Assembly: GCA_023460315.1 (NCBI GenBank)
Contig: JAEWQO010000098.1
Location: forward strand, 10,314 to 74,313
DNA length: 64,000 nucleotides
Reading direction: 5' to 3'
From: Actinomycetes bacterium
GTDB lineage: Bacteria; Actinomycetota; Coriobacteriia; Coriobacteriales; Eggerthellaceae
Position numbers and translations under genes: made by a program. The notes under the pieces were generated by a model that saw only the letters and a program-made list of their open reading frames with translations, was not told the DNA's origin and did no database searches. Positions 26,698-35,639 of this stretch are shown here, piece after piece. The first letter of the stretch is position 1. Each line of letters opens with the position of its first letter.

Positions 26698-28788
26698 TCA
26701 GTGGAGCTGGGAGAGATGCCGCTCGAAGAAATCAAAGCGGGGAGGCAGGACGCGGAGGGAGTGGCGGGCCTCGGAAAGCTCTCCGGCACCACACAGCTCT
26801 TCGACGCTCTCGAAATCATAATTCCAGCTGAAAAACTCATCGAGATCGAAATTCAAATAGTCGCAGATCTTCTCGGTCCCCTGTGGCACGGCAGGATGCA
26901 TGAGCAGGGTTGCTATGCGCAACGAGTAGAACGAGTCCACAAGCACCTGACGGCGCTTCTCGCCATCATCCTCCAGTTCCGCTGCACGAATCCCACTTGA
27001 CCAGTACCTGTTGGCCCATCGGATGTAATCGTCCATGCAGGACATGTACGAGTGGAGTTCCACTCGATGCATGAGCTCGTCAACCTGGGCAAGCGCCCCA
27101 TACGCTCGCCTCACCACTTCAGGAGACACGTCTCCCAAAGGAAGGTATCCCTCAAAATTTTTCTGCGCTTCATAGAAGCAGCTGCGTGCGAGCCGGTTGA
27201 ACACATTGGTCAGCAGCACGCCCTCCTTGAGCACAGGATCGGCGACACGGGGATCGTCGCGCTTGGCATCGTCGGAATCGAATGCCTTGGGCTTGAATCC
27301 GACGGATTTCTGATCGAGTCCCAGCGCCAAAAAATGAGCCCGAAGCTGCTCAACGGTATAGTGCTCCAAAAGCTCGTCTGCCGTAGGAGGCTTCACGGCA
27401 GACGAGGACGAGGCCTTTTTGTTTCCAAAGAGAATATGATGATTTGCCACGAGACGCGTCTGTCGAAGCGGATGGTCCGTGTCGCCGGGAGTCAGAATGT
27501 CTCCGGGACGGATGGCTTCAACCAAGGCGGGCTGCGCGACGCCGTAGAAGTACAGATTGTCCTGCCCGATGAATTGATATATCTCAGAATCCTCCGAGCA
27601 CCAGAATTCACGCCAGCTCTCACGAGGCAGGCCCATCTTGTCATTGACGGCCATCGTGAACGACATGGGAGCCCAGAGGCTTTCGGGCCAACACCACACG
27701 GTGAGTCCCTCGACCCCCTCGATGACCGGCGCCTTCACGCCCCATTCGATGTTGCCGGTGATCCGAAACGGCACCAGCGCCTTGCCGGTGCGAAACCGAA
27801 TGCCGGCATGGGCAAGCACGTCCCGCGCCGCATCACGGGCCTCGATATCCGCGAACTCAATCGAGAAGCTCTGCTTGCCCTTCTCCGGCTCGTGCAGCTC
27901 ATGGGGCGGGAGGTCCGAGACAACAGACTCGTACGCTTCGCGTTCGTCGTTTTTTATATAGGTGACAGGAGGAACGAGAAACTCTTTGACCGTCTGTGGG
28001 ACGATGGCGCGCGTCTCGGGATCTTCCTCAAGCTCCGCGATGCGCTCTCGAAGGAAACCCGCAAAGCTGGGCAGGTCGAAATACCAATTTTCCACGGGAC
28101 GCATCTCGGGCGTGGTGCCCGTGATCGAGGACTTTGGCGCAATGAGATCCTCGGGAGAATACTGGTGCCCGAGATCGCACTCGTCAGCATAAGCATGCTC
28201 GGACTTGCATCCCTGCACGGGACAACGGCCAACCACCTGACGACCGTTGAGAAACGTGCCTGCCTCGACATCGTAGAATTGCAGGGTTGCGCGACGGTGC
28301 AGATGCCCGTTTTCGTGAAGCTTCCTGATGAACTTTTCAGAGATGGTCTGATGGACCTCGCCCGAATGGCCAATGCCGCTGCCCTCGTATATCGAGAGGC
28401 TGATGGCGTAGGCATCCAGAGTCCTTTTTTGCGCCTCATGGTTTCGCTGGACATAGTCGGCGATGGTGCCATCGAATTCCCCCGCCTCGACGAGTTTGCG
28501 GTATCCCTCGTCGATGGGAGACCCAAAGCAATCGGTTCCCGAGATAAAACGGACATTTTCCGAACCGATCCGATCACGCAGGAAACGGGCGAAGGCATCG
28601 GCAGGCACGAACACGCCGCCGATGTGTCCGAAGTGCAGCGGCTTGTTGCCATAAGGCATGCCAGCAGTGACGACGGCACGACGGGGCCATTGCACACGGC
28701 GTCGGCGCTCTCGCTGGAATCGCGTCTTGGAAGACTCGGGAGCGGGATCGTCAGACAGGGTTTCACCGTTATTGTGCGACGCCGGCAT
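26698..28788 (-). CDS. metG: Divergent methionyl-tRNA synthetase
   Basis: 696 residues; AAGGAG lies 10 bases before ATG 28788, which overlaps the end of sppA by 20 bp. It charges tRNA-Met. The class I HIGH motif reads HFGHIGG, preceded by TAGMPYGNKPL; a Cys-rich knuckle (CPVQGCKSEHAYADEC) and a C-terminal anticodon-binding helical domain are present. Two features are odd. The KMSKS loop is replaced by FGNKKASSSS, and the middle carries an unusual segment (about 235-370) rich in acidic residues. It is either a lineage-specific active form or a diverged second copy; the window shows only one. Confidence 0.85.
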   Translation of the reverse strand: MPASHNNGETLSDDPAPESSKTRFQRERRRRVQWPRRAVVTAGMPYGNKPLHFGHIGGVFVPADAFARFLRDRIGSENVRFISGTDCFGSPIDEGYRKLVEAGEFDGTIADYVQRNHEAQKRTLDAYAISLSIYEGSGIGHSGEVHQTISEKFIRKLHENGHLHRRATLQFYDVEAGTFLNGRQVVGRCPVQGCKSEHAYADECDLGHQYSPEDLIAPKSSITGTTPEMRPVENWYFDLPSFAGFLRERIAELEEDPETRAIVPQTVKEFLVPPVTYIKNDEREAYESVVSDLPPHELHEPEKGKQSFSIEFADIEARDAARDVLAHAGIRFRTGKALVPFRITGNIEWGVKAPVIEGVEGLTVWCWPESLWAPMSFTMAVNDKMGLPRESWREFWCSEDSEIYQFIGQDNLYFYGVAQPALVEAIRPGDILTPGDTDHPLRQTRLVANHHILFGNKKASSSSAVKPPTADELLEHYTVEQLRAHFLALGLDQKSVGFKPKAFDSDDAKRDDPRVADPVLKEGVLLTNVFNRLARSCFYEAQKNFEGYLPLGDVSPEVVRRAYGALAQVDELMHRVELHSYMSCMDDYIRWANRYWSSGIRAAELEDDGEKRRQVLVDSFYSLRIATLLMHPAVPQGTEKICDYLNFDLDEFFSWNYDFESVEELCGAGELSEARHSLRVLPPRFDFFERHLSQLH

Positions 28789-29845
28789 CGCCGTTCAGCT
28801 CCTTCGCTGCTGCAACGATGTCGTCGGCCGACACGCTGCTCTTCGACAGGAGATCCAGCAGCGTGGTGAGGCTCGTCGAACTGCTTTGCTCGAGCGAGAC
28901 CGTCTGGTATGAGGAGATGCCCGCAAGCTCGGCGGCCTTCGCAACGGCGTCTTCCTTGGTGCCGATCTCGTCGGCCAATCCATTGCTGACCGCATCCGTG
29001 CCCGTGAAGGTGAGTCCCGTGGCGAGGGCCCTGACCTCATCGACGCCCATGCCTCGACCGTCAGCGACGTTCGAGACGAACGTCTCGTTGATCTGGTCAA
29101 CCATGTTCTGGTAGTAGGCGCGCTCCTCATCGGTGAGCGACCGTGTCCCATAGCTGGAATCTTTGGATTCTGCGCTGGTCACGTTATCGATCGAGATGCC
29201 AAGCTTCTCCAGAAGCCCCGACAAGTCGGTCACCTGCATGGCCGTTCCAATTGCTCCGATGGCAGTGGTTTTGGCCGTGAAGATGTAGTCGGCCTGAGAA
29301 GATATCTCGTATGCCGCGCTCGCGTTCATCGAGGCGCTTGAAACGACAACGGGCTTGCCGGAACTCTCGGAAAACTCGCGCACATACGTGGCCATCTCCT
29401 CGCCAGCCGTGGCGGTGCCGCCACCGGAGTTGACGCGCAGCACGACAGCCTTGATATGCGAGTTCTCCGCCGCACGATCAAGCTGCGCCTTCAGACCCTC
29501 GGGGCTCGATGTCGTTCCATCATACTGAATGGTGCCGTCTATGTTGATGATGCCAACGGCATCGTCAACGAGGAAGTCGACGTCCGACGACGTCTCGGAC
29601 GATCCGAGCGACGAAACGGATGACAACGCCGATGAACACGAGGTTATGCCCACCAGGACAAGCACGAACACAAGCACGACGGCAACGAGCGCGACAATCC
29701 AGCCATGGCTTTTCTTGGGCGGCTGTGGTGGATTGAGCCCGGGCTGTCCCCCGTTCGCAAAGCCCGTCGGCATGGCAGAGGACGGGTATCCCCCGGGTTG
29801 TTGCCAGACCTGTTGTTGCCAGTTGTTCGGTTCCTGCTGGGTCAT
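28769..29845 (-). CDS. sppA: Signal peptide peptidase SppA
   Basis: 358 residues, preceded by GGGAGGG. A Gln/Pro-rich cytoplasmic tail of about 45 residues, one membrane helix (48-72), then the S49 peptidase domain: NSGGGTATAGEEM, the serine in SASMNASAAYE and the lysine in SAESKDSSYG, the Ser-Lys dyad of short Gram-positive SppA. It clears cleaved signal peptides in the membrane. It is co-transcribed with rho upstream (11-bp gap) and metG downstream (overlap). Confidence 0.93.
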   Translation of the reverse strand: MTQQEPNNWQQQVWQQPGGYPSSAMPTGFANGGQPGLNPPQPPKKSHGWIVALVAVVLVFVLVLVGITSCSSALSSVSSLGSSETSSDVDFLVDDAVGIINIDGTIQYDGTTSSPEGLKAQLDRAAENSHIKAVVLRVNSGGGTATAGEEMATYVREFSESSGKPVVVSSASMNASAAYEISSQADYIFTAKTTAIGAIGTAMQVTDLSGLLEKLGISIDNVTSAESKDSSYGTRSLTDEERAYYQNMVDQINETFVSNVADGRGMGVDEVRALATGLTFTGTDAVSNGLADEIGTKEDAVAKAAELAGISSYQTVSLEQSSSTSLTTLLDLLSKSSVSADDIVAAAKELNGDAGVAQ

Positions 29846-29856
29846 GATGCCCTCCC

Positions 29857-31527
29857 TTAGAATTCCAGCGTGCCGTCAGCTTTGCTATGTTGGGCCTTCT
29901 TTGCCGTACGCAGCAAAAACTCCTGGTTCGTGCCCGTCTGCTTGAGCGATTTGATGAGCATGTCCATAGCACGTTCGGTATTGTTCGTGTTGGCGAGGAT
30001 GCGGCGCACGGCCCAGATGAGAGGGGCCTCCTGAGGATCGAGCAGCAGATCCTCTTTGCGCGTGCCCGAGGCCACCGGGTCAATGGCGGGGAAGATGCGG
30101 CGATCCGCCAGATTTCGATCGAGCTTGAGCTCCATGTTTCCTGTGCCTTTGAATTCCTCGAAGATGACCTCGTCCATCTTAGACCCCGTGTCGACGAGCG
30201 CCGAGGCGAGGATGGTCAAGCTTCCCCCACCCTCGATGTTGCGGGCGGCACCGAGGAAACGCTTGGGCGGGTACAGCGCCGTGGAGTCAACGCCGCCGGA
30301 AAGAATGCGCCCTGACGCGGGCTGCGCGAGATTATAGGCGCGAGCGAGACGCGTGAGGGAGTCCAGCAGAACGACTACATCTTTCCCACATTCCACCAGA
30401 CGCTTCGCGCGCTCGATGACGAGCTCCGCAACGGCAATGTGGTTCTCGGTCGGCATGTCGAACGTCGAGGAAACGACTTCGCCCTTGATGGAACGCTCCA
30501 TGTCCGTGACTTCCTCGGGGCGTTCGTCGACCAGCAGGCACATAAGGTGCACTTCGGGATTATTGGCGCTGATGGCAGCCGCGATATCCTTGAGGATGGT
30601 CGTCTTGCCGGCTTTCGGAGGGCTGACGATAAGCCCGCGCTGCCCCTTGCCAATGGGACTCACAAGATCGATGACTCGTGCGGTGACAGTGGTCTTGCCG
30701 TGCTCCATGATCAGGCACTCGTCGGGATAGACCGGCGTGAGGTCGCCGAAACGCACACGCTTGCCACACTCCTCGGCCGGCACGCCGTTGATGGAGATGA
30801 CCTTCTGGATGGCCGCGTATTTCTCATTCTCGCGAGCGGGACGCGTCCGCCCCGACACCACATCTCCCTTGCGCAATCCGTTTCGCCTGATGGTGGACAA
30901 CCCCACATAGCAATCCGACTCGCTGGGCAAATAGCCCTGCGTGCGCAGGAATCCATAGCCATCGGCCAAGATGTCAAGCACGCCGGTAACCTGGATGAAG
31001 CCTTCGGCCTTGACGCAGGCGTTAAACACCGCTTCGACGAGTTCAGCCTTTTTAAGCCCTGTCACGTCGACGTCAAGCTCAGCCGCCTTGGCCCGCAGTT
31101 CTGCCACCTTGAGCTTCGCCAATTCCTCGCGGGACGTGCTCGGCTGGACCTCGCGGTTCTGCTGATTGCTGAACTGGCGACGCTGACGCCGATGGTTGTT
31201 ATTATTATTGTTGTTGTTATTGTTGTTGCCCGATTTGCCCGGATTTCCCTGCTTGCCCGAATTGTTTCGGCGAGGACCGCTGGCACCTGCGGAGTTTGCC
31301 TTCGCGTTCTGGCGGGAAGACGGGCCGGTCTGCACATTGGCCTTCACGCTCTTGCGCGGCGTACGCGAACCAGAAGCCGAAGCGTCCTTTTTGGCGGATG
31401 CCTGCTCCTGCTTCTCAGCGGTGGAGTCCTGCTTCCCCGCAGCCCGATCCTTCACGCTCGTCGAACGTCGCTTGGTTGGCGCGGAGGCTTTCACGGGAGC
31501 CGCTTCGCTGGTTGCTTCATTACTCAT
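29857..31527 (-). CDS. rho: Transcription termination factor Rho with poly-Asn insertion
   Basis: 556 residues from ATG 31527, which overlaps the transaldolase stop (ATGA). Residues 1-130 are low-complexity Ser/Lys/Ala with a run of 11 Asn (codons at 31195-31227) followed by Arg/Gln-rich sequence. The conserved part starts at the Rho N-domain (LKVAELRAKAAELDV), then the RNA-binding domain with YGFLRTQGYLPSESDCYVG, Walker A PPKAGKTT, Walker B VVLLDSLTRLARA and the R-loop region. It is an ATP-driven RNA helicase that ends transcription. N/Q-rich insertions in Rho occur in other Actinobacteria and in clostridia, where one forms prion-like aggregates. Confidence 0.96.
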   Translation of the reverse strand: MSNEATSEAAPVKASAPTKRRSTSVKDRAAGKQDSTAEKQEQASAKKDASASGSRTPRKSVKANVQTGPSSRQNAKANSAGASGPRRNNSGKQGNPGKSGNNNNNNNNNNNHRRQRRQFSNQQNREVQPSTSREELAKLKVAELRAKAAELDVDVTGLKKAELVEAVFNACVKAEGFIQVTGVLDILADGYGFLRTQGYLPSESDCYVGLSTIRRNGLRKGDVVSGRTRPARENEKYAAIQKVISINGVPAEECGKRVRFGDLTPVYPDECLIMEHGKTTVTARVIDLVSPIGKGQRGLIVSPPKAGKTTILKDIAAAISANNPEVHLMCLLVDERPEEVTDMERSIKGEVVSSTFDMPTENHIAVAELVIERAKRLVECGKDVVVLLDSLTRLARAYNLAQPASGRILSGGVDSTALYPPKRFLGAARNIEGGGSLTILASALVDTGSKMDEVIFEEFKGTGNMELKLDRNLADRRIFPAIDPVASGTRKEDLLLDPQEAPLIWAVRRILANTNNTERAMDMLIKSLKQTGTNQEFLLRTAKKAQHSKADGTLEF

Positions 31528-32186
31528 GCGTTCTGCACTTTCTCCCAATCCTTCAGGAACGTATCGAGGCCACGGTCCGTCAGGGGATGCTGCACGCACT
31601 TCTTAAGCGCGGCGAACGGCACGGTGGCGATATCGGCGCCCATGAGCGCCGCTTGCGTAACATGGTTTGCACTGCGAATCGACGCCGCAATAATCTCGAC
31701 CTCATGGCCGAAATCGTAGGATCCCACGGCCATGACGACATCTTCGAGCTGCGAGAGCCCATCCTCGGCGATGTCATCGAAACGCCCAACGAAGGGACTG
31801 ATGTAGCGGGCGCCCGCACGTGCCGCCATGAGAGCCTGCGGCACGCTGAAGCAGAGGGTCATGTTCACAGAAATGCCCTCGGAAGAGAGCTTTTTGGTGG
31901 CAGCCAGCCCTTCGATCATGGTGGGCACCTTGACGACGACGTTTGGAGCAAGGGCGGCCAGTTCTCGCCCATCGCGAATGATCTCGTCGCGCGTCATGGC
32001 AACGCTCTCGGCGGACACCGGCCCATCGACGATCTCGCAGATGCGCTTGATGTGATTGTGGAAATCAGCGAGTTTACCACCGGTCCGGGCATAGAGCGTC
32101 GGATTCGTGGTCACGCCGGCGAGCACGCCCCAGCTTGAGGCCTCCTCAATCTCGTCAAGGTCGGCAGTATCCAGAAAAAATTTCAC
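31524..32186 (-). CDS. Transaldolase / fructose-6-phosphate aldolase-like (TalC)
   Basis: 220 residues, the short subfamily length. It starts MKFFLDTADLDEIE, with GVTTNPTL, the Schiff-base lysine in NVVVKVPT and SPFVGRFDDI. It probably moves a dihydroxyacetone unit between sugar phosphates; a pure aldolase activity cannot be excluded from sequence. It is co-translated with rho. Confidence 0.92.
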   Translation of the reverse strand: MKFFLDTADLDEIEEASSWGVLAGVTTNPTLYARTGGKLADFHNHIKRICEIVDGPVSAESVAMTRDEIIRDGRELAALAPNVVVKVPTMIEGLAATKKLSSEGISVNMTLCFSVPQALMAARAGARYISPFVGRFDDIAEDGLSQLEDVVMAVGSYDFGHEVEIIAASIRSANHVTQAALMGADIATVPFAALKKCVQHPLTDRGLDTFLKDWEKVQNA

Positions 32187-32455
32187 CCGTATCCTCCTTA
32201 TGGTCAGGTGTTTTTGACATATTGACGCGTGAAAGCACGCATGGTATCCGTGTGGGGTTCAAGATGATAAGGCTTTTTCTTTCTTGGTTGACCCGCATTT
32301 CCCAAAGGGAGCACGACTCATGGCTTTCCGCCGGTGCGGGGATTTGAACTGCGATCATAGTAGCGCATGTCAATCCATCGTTCAAGCACAAACCAGCATC
32401 GATCATGCAATTGCAACGGAGCGGAAGGAAACGGAGCAATTTCCCCTCCCAACGC
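32187..32455. other. Gap between hisI and transaldolase, with tRNA-3'-end-like sequence
   Basis: 269 bp with no gene. At 32333-32352 the minus strand reads GCAGTTCAAATCCCCGCACC, like the T-loop and 3' end of a tRNA, but the T-stem does not pair and no cloverleaf is present. It may be chance or an old attachment-site remnant. A terminator for the his operon was not obvious. Confidence 0.35.
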
Positions 32456-32815
32456 TCAATCCCCAAAACGTCCGATGCTCCGGTAAAAGCACGTGCGTTC
32501 GCCCGTGTGACAAGCAGGCCCAGCAGGATGCACGAGGGCGAGCAACGTGTCGGCGTCGCAATCATAGCGCAGCTCGACAAGCTTCTGCACGTTCCCGGAC
32601 GTGGCACCTTTATGCCATAGCTCGTGACGGCTGCGCGACCAAAACACCATCTCGCCGCACTCGACCGTGAGGGCGAGCGAATCGGCGCTCATCCAAGCCA
32701 TCATGAGCACGTCCCCCGTCTCCTCGTCCTGCACAATGCAGGGCACAAGGCCTTGCTCGTTGTAGGCGAGATCAGGCACATTCACAATGGTTCCTTCCGT
32801 TGGGGAGCCCTTCAC
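32456..32815 (-). CDS. hisI: Phosphoribosyl-AMP cyclohydrolase
   Basis: 119 residues from a GTG whose bases overlap the hisF stop. The zinc and magnesium sites are present: EMVFWSRSRHELWHKGATSGN, YDCDADTLL and GPACHTG. It opens the purine ring in histidine synthesis. It is the single-domain form without the HisE pyrophosphohydrolase part found in fused HisIE. It is the last gene of the his operon. Confidence 0.95.
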   Translation of the reverse strand: MKGSPTEGTIVNVPDLAYNEQGLVPCIVQDEETGDVLMMAWMSADSLALTVECGEMVFWSRSRHELWHKGATSGNVQKLVELRYDCDADTLLALVHPAGPACHTGERTCFYRSIGRFGD

Positions 32816-33576
32816 ATTCTCACCGGTATTCCCTGTCCGCGCATATGTTCCTTCACCTGGCGTATAGTGAGTTCTCCAAAGTGGAACACGCTGGCCGCCA
32901 GCACGGCATCCGCCTCCCCCTCGATAATGCCTTCGGCAAAATGCTCAAGCTTTCCCACGCCCCCCGAGGCTATGACGGGAATGTCGACGGCACGAGCGAC
33001 GGCACGGGTGAGGGCACAGTCAAAGCCATCGCGGCCGCCATCGCGATCCATGCTCGTGAGCAGTATCTCCCCCGCCCCGCGGCGAGCCGCCTCATGTGCC
33101 CATTCGACGGCATCGAGCCCCGTGGCCGTCCGGCCGCCGTGCACATAGACTTCCCATTTATTGGGATTTCCCCTCACCTGTTTTGCATCGATGGCGCAGA
33201 GGATGGCCTGAGTCCCAAAGGCGGAAGCGGCCTCGGTGATGAGCGCGGGATGGGCGACCGCGGCCGAGTTCACCGACACCTTGTCGGCGCCTGCGGCCAC
33301 CATCCTGCGTATATCGGCGACGCTGCGAAAGCCGCCACCGACACAGTAGGGAAGATGCAGCTCCTCACTCGCCCGGCTGGCAAGCTCCACCGTCGTGGCA
33401 CGGTCGTCGCTCGTGGCGGTGATATCCAGAAAGATGACCTCGTCGGCCCTCTGATCGTCGTAGCGCTGAGCGAGCTCGATCGGATCTCCCGCATCGCGCA
33501 GGTTCACGAACCCGACGCCTTTGACCACTCGTCCGTCTTTGACATCCATGCAGGGAATCACGCGTTTCGCAAGCAT
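32812..33576 (-). CDS. hisF: Imidazole glycerol phosphate synthase, cyclase subunit
   Basis: 254 residues from ATG 33576 (GGGAGG upstream), overlapping hisA by 19 bp. It is a TIM barrel with the catalytic aspartates in IPCMDVKDGRVVKG and LLTSMDRDGGRDGF and with phosphate loops IASGGVGKLEHF. It works with HisH to form the imidazole ring. Confidence 0.97.
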   Translation of the reverse strand: MLAKRVIPCMDVKDGRVVKGVGFVNLRDAGDPIELAQRYDDQRADEVIFLDITATSDDRATTVELASRASEELHLPYCVGGGFRSVADIRRMVAAGADKVSVNSAAVAHPALITEAASAFGTQAILCAIDAKQVRGNPNKWEVYVHGGRTATGLDAVEWAHEAARRGAGEILLTSMDRDGGRDGFDCALTRAVARAVDIPVIASGGVGKLEHFAEGIIEGEADAVLAASVFHFGELTIRQVKEHMRGQGIPVRM

Positions 33577-34358
33577 GCCGCACCTCCCAGCCCACAAGGG
33601 TCGGCCGACGCACGGGCTGCCTCGGCGGCGCGAGTTGCCTCGGCGCAGGCGCGTACCCCGTCCTTGACCGTGAGGGATCCTTCATAGATCGCCCGTCCCG
33701 CAATGACGCCTTCGATGCAGTCGGCGACCGGGCGGAGCTTCTCGATGTCAGACACGCCCGACACGCCTCCCGACGCGATGACCGGATGGCCAAAGACCGA
33801 CGCCATAAGCTCATAGGCTCGTGGATCGATGCCCGTCTGCATGCCGTCACGTGCGATGTCGGTGTAGACAAGGTGCCGAAAGCCCCGTTTCGACACCCGG
33901 CGGACAAGATCCTCCGCCAGCACGCCGGACTGCTCACGCCAGCCGGCGACAGCCACTTCTCCCCTTCTGGCGTCAATGCCGGCAGCAAGCAGATCGCCGT
34001 ATTCGGCGATGGCAGCTTCGGCAAAATCGGGATCGCCCACCAGGCTTGTTCCGAGCACGATGCGAGAGACGCCTGCGTCATAGAGGCGGCGGATGGTGTC
34101 CAGCGTGCGAATGCCTCCCCCCACCTCCACCTTGAGCAACGTCTTCGACAGGATACGCTCAATGGTGGCGATGTTTTCGGGCACGCCTGACTTGGCGCCA
34201 TCGAGGTCGACCACATGAACCCAGGTCGCGCCTTGCTCCTCGAATTCCTGCGCCTTTGCGGCCGGATCAACACTGTAAACCGTCACTTGGTCGTATTCGC
34301 CCTTCGACAGGCGCACGGCTTTCCCGTCCAGGATGTCGATTGCTGGAAGCAGATGCAT
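33558..34358 (-). CDS. hisA: ProFAR isomerase
   Basis: 266 residues if ATG 34358 is used, placed 11 bases after AAAGGGGC; a GTG at 34367 overlapping the hisH stop is the alternative. HisA markers are LLPAIDILDGKAVRL, VEVGGGIR, YTDIARDGM and IASGGVSG. It isomerises ProFAR to PRFAR. A PriA-like dual role (HisA/TrpF), known in Actinobacteria, cannot be judged from sequence alone. Confidence 0.95.
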   Translation of the reverse strand: MHLLPAIDILDGKAVRLSKGEYDQVTVYSVDPAAKAQEFEEQGATWVHVVDLDGAKSGVPENIATIERILSKTLLKVEVGGGIRTLDTIRRLYDAGVSRIVLGTSLVGDPDFAEAAIAEYGDLLAAGIDARRGEVAVAGWREQSGVLAEDLVRRVSKRGFRHLVYTDIARDGMQTGIDPRAYELMASVFGHPVIASGGVSGVSDIEKLRPVADCIEGVIAGRAIYEGSLTVKDGVRACAEATRAAEAARASADPCGLGGAACLRNA

Positions 34359-34363
34359 GGCGC

Positions 34364-35035
34364 TCACGCCCCTTTCGCCAGCCCGACGAAGTTGCGCAGA
34401 ACCGCCGCACCCGCATCAGAGCTCTTCTCTGGATGGAACTGGACTCCAAAAGCCACCTCACCGTAGCGGACCACGCTTGGAAATACCACGCTGTGAGTCG
34501 TCTGAGCCACGACAAAGGGACCGAGAGGCGCGATGTAGCTATGAGTGAAATAAAAGTATTCGCCCGGATCGATCCCCCCAAGCAGCGGACAATCGAAATC
34601 GGAAGCATCCGTCGCGGGAACGATGGTGTTCCAGCCCACATGGGGAACCTTGTACGAATGGCCGGCACCGTCGACACGAGGAATGGCCCCGACCACACCG
34701 GGCAACACGGCAAGCCCTGCAACAGTGCGGCCGAAAGGCGTTTCACCCTCGGCCGACGCGCCTTCCACACCTTCCTCGAACATGAGGTGGAGGCCCAGGC
34801 AAATGCCGAGAAACGGCACGCCATCCATGATGCGCTCGCGAACGGCGTCCATCTGGCCCAGTCTGCGCATGGTGGCCGAAGCATCGGCGAACGCACCCAC
34901 GCCCGGCAAGACCACCGCATCGGCACGAGCGATCGTTTCCGCATCGTCGGTGACGACCGCGTCTCCGCCAGCTGCGACAAGGCCCCGTTCGACGCTCTTG
35001 AGATTTCCCTTATGGTAATCGACGACCGCGATCAT
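34364..35035 (-). CDS. hisH: Imidazole glycerol phosphate synthase, glutaminase subunit
   Basis: 223 residues. The class I glutamine amidotransferase triad is visible: Cys in FLGICLGLHLMFE, His in VQFHPEKS and the Glu two residues on. It delivers ammonia to HisF. It overlaps hisB by 4 bp (ATGA). A short insertion (EGVEGASAEGETPF) follows the nucleophile loop. Confidence 0.96.
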   Translation of the reverse strand: MIAVVDYHKGNLKSVERGLVAAGGDAVVTDDAETIARADAVVLPGVGAFADASATMRRLGQMDAVRERIMDGVPFLGICLGLHLMFEEGVEGASAEGETPFGRTVAGLAVLPGVVGAIPRVDGAGHSYKVPHVGWNTIVPATDASDFDCPLLGGIDPGEYFYFTHSYIAPLGPFVVAQTTHSVVFPSVVRYGEVAFGVQFHPEKSSDAGAAVLRNFVGLAKGA

Positions 35036-35625
35036 AGAACGCCCTTCGTGGAAGGAAGGACGTCGGTCGACCGCGGATCGATCTCGACCGCGACGCGCAG
35101 GGAGCGAGCCACCGCCTTGAACATGGCCTCGACGACGTGATGGGCGTTTTCGCCAGCAATCTCACGGACATGCAACGTCACGCCGGCATTCGCGGCAAAG
35201 GCGATGAAAAACTCCTTGGCAAGCGATGCGTCAAACGCGCCTATCATGACAGGCGGCACCTGGGCGTCCCAATGAAGTTGGCCACGGCCTGAGACATCGC
35301 ACGCCGCCAGCACCAGCGCCTCGTCCATGGGCACCATGAGCGATCCGAAGCGCGCAATTCCACGCTTGTCTCCAAGAGCCTGGGCAAACGCCCTTCCCAT
35401 CACGATGCCCACGTCTTCGACCGTGTGATGTCCGTCGACCTCGAGGTCCCCCTTTGCATGGACGGCAAGATCGAACAGGCCATGGCGGCCAAAGGCCGCC
35501 AACATGTGGTCAAAGAATCCGATGCCCGTGTCGACATCGGTCTTGCCCGAGCCGTCGAGGTCGAGGACGACCTCGATGTCGGTCTCGTTCGTCGTGCGCC
35601 GCACTTCGGCAGTTCTCCGTCCCAT
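35032..35625 (-). CDS. hisB: Imidazoleglycerol-phosphate dehydratase
   Basis: 197 residues from ATG 35625 (AGAAGGG upstream). The metal-binding histidine motifs are GFFDHML, GDLEVDGHHTVEDVGI and ENAHHVVEAMFKA. It is the monofunctional dehydratase; the fused phosphatase of enteric HisB is absent. Confidence 0.97.
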   Translation of the reverse strand: MGRRTAEVRRTTNETDIEVVLDLDGSGKTDVDTGIGFFDHMLAAFGRHGLFDLAVHAKGDLEVDGHHTVEDVGIVMGRAFAQALGDKRGIARFGSLMVPMDEALVLAACDVSGRGQLHWDAQVPPVMIGAFDASLAKEFFIAFAANAGVTLHVREIAGENAHHVVEAMFKAVARSLRVAVEIDPRSTDVLPSTKGVL

Positions 35626-35639
35626 TATGCACACCCTTC

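Noticed and set aside
27052..28869. 605-codon rightward open frame antisense to metG
   Set aside because: It lies entirely opposite a recognisable synthetase and lacks a start signal.
30439..31719. 426-codon rightward open frame antisense to rho
   Set aside because: Opposite the conserved Rho core; its poly-Leu/Val stretch is only the complement of the Asn codons.
32333..32352. tRNA gene
   Set aside because: The T-stem does not pair and no acceptor, D or anticodon arms could be found on either strand.
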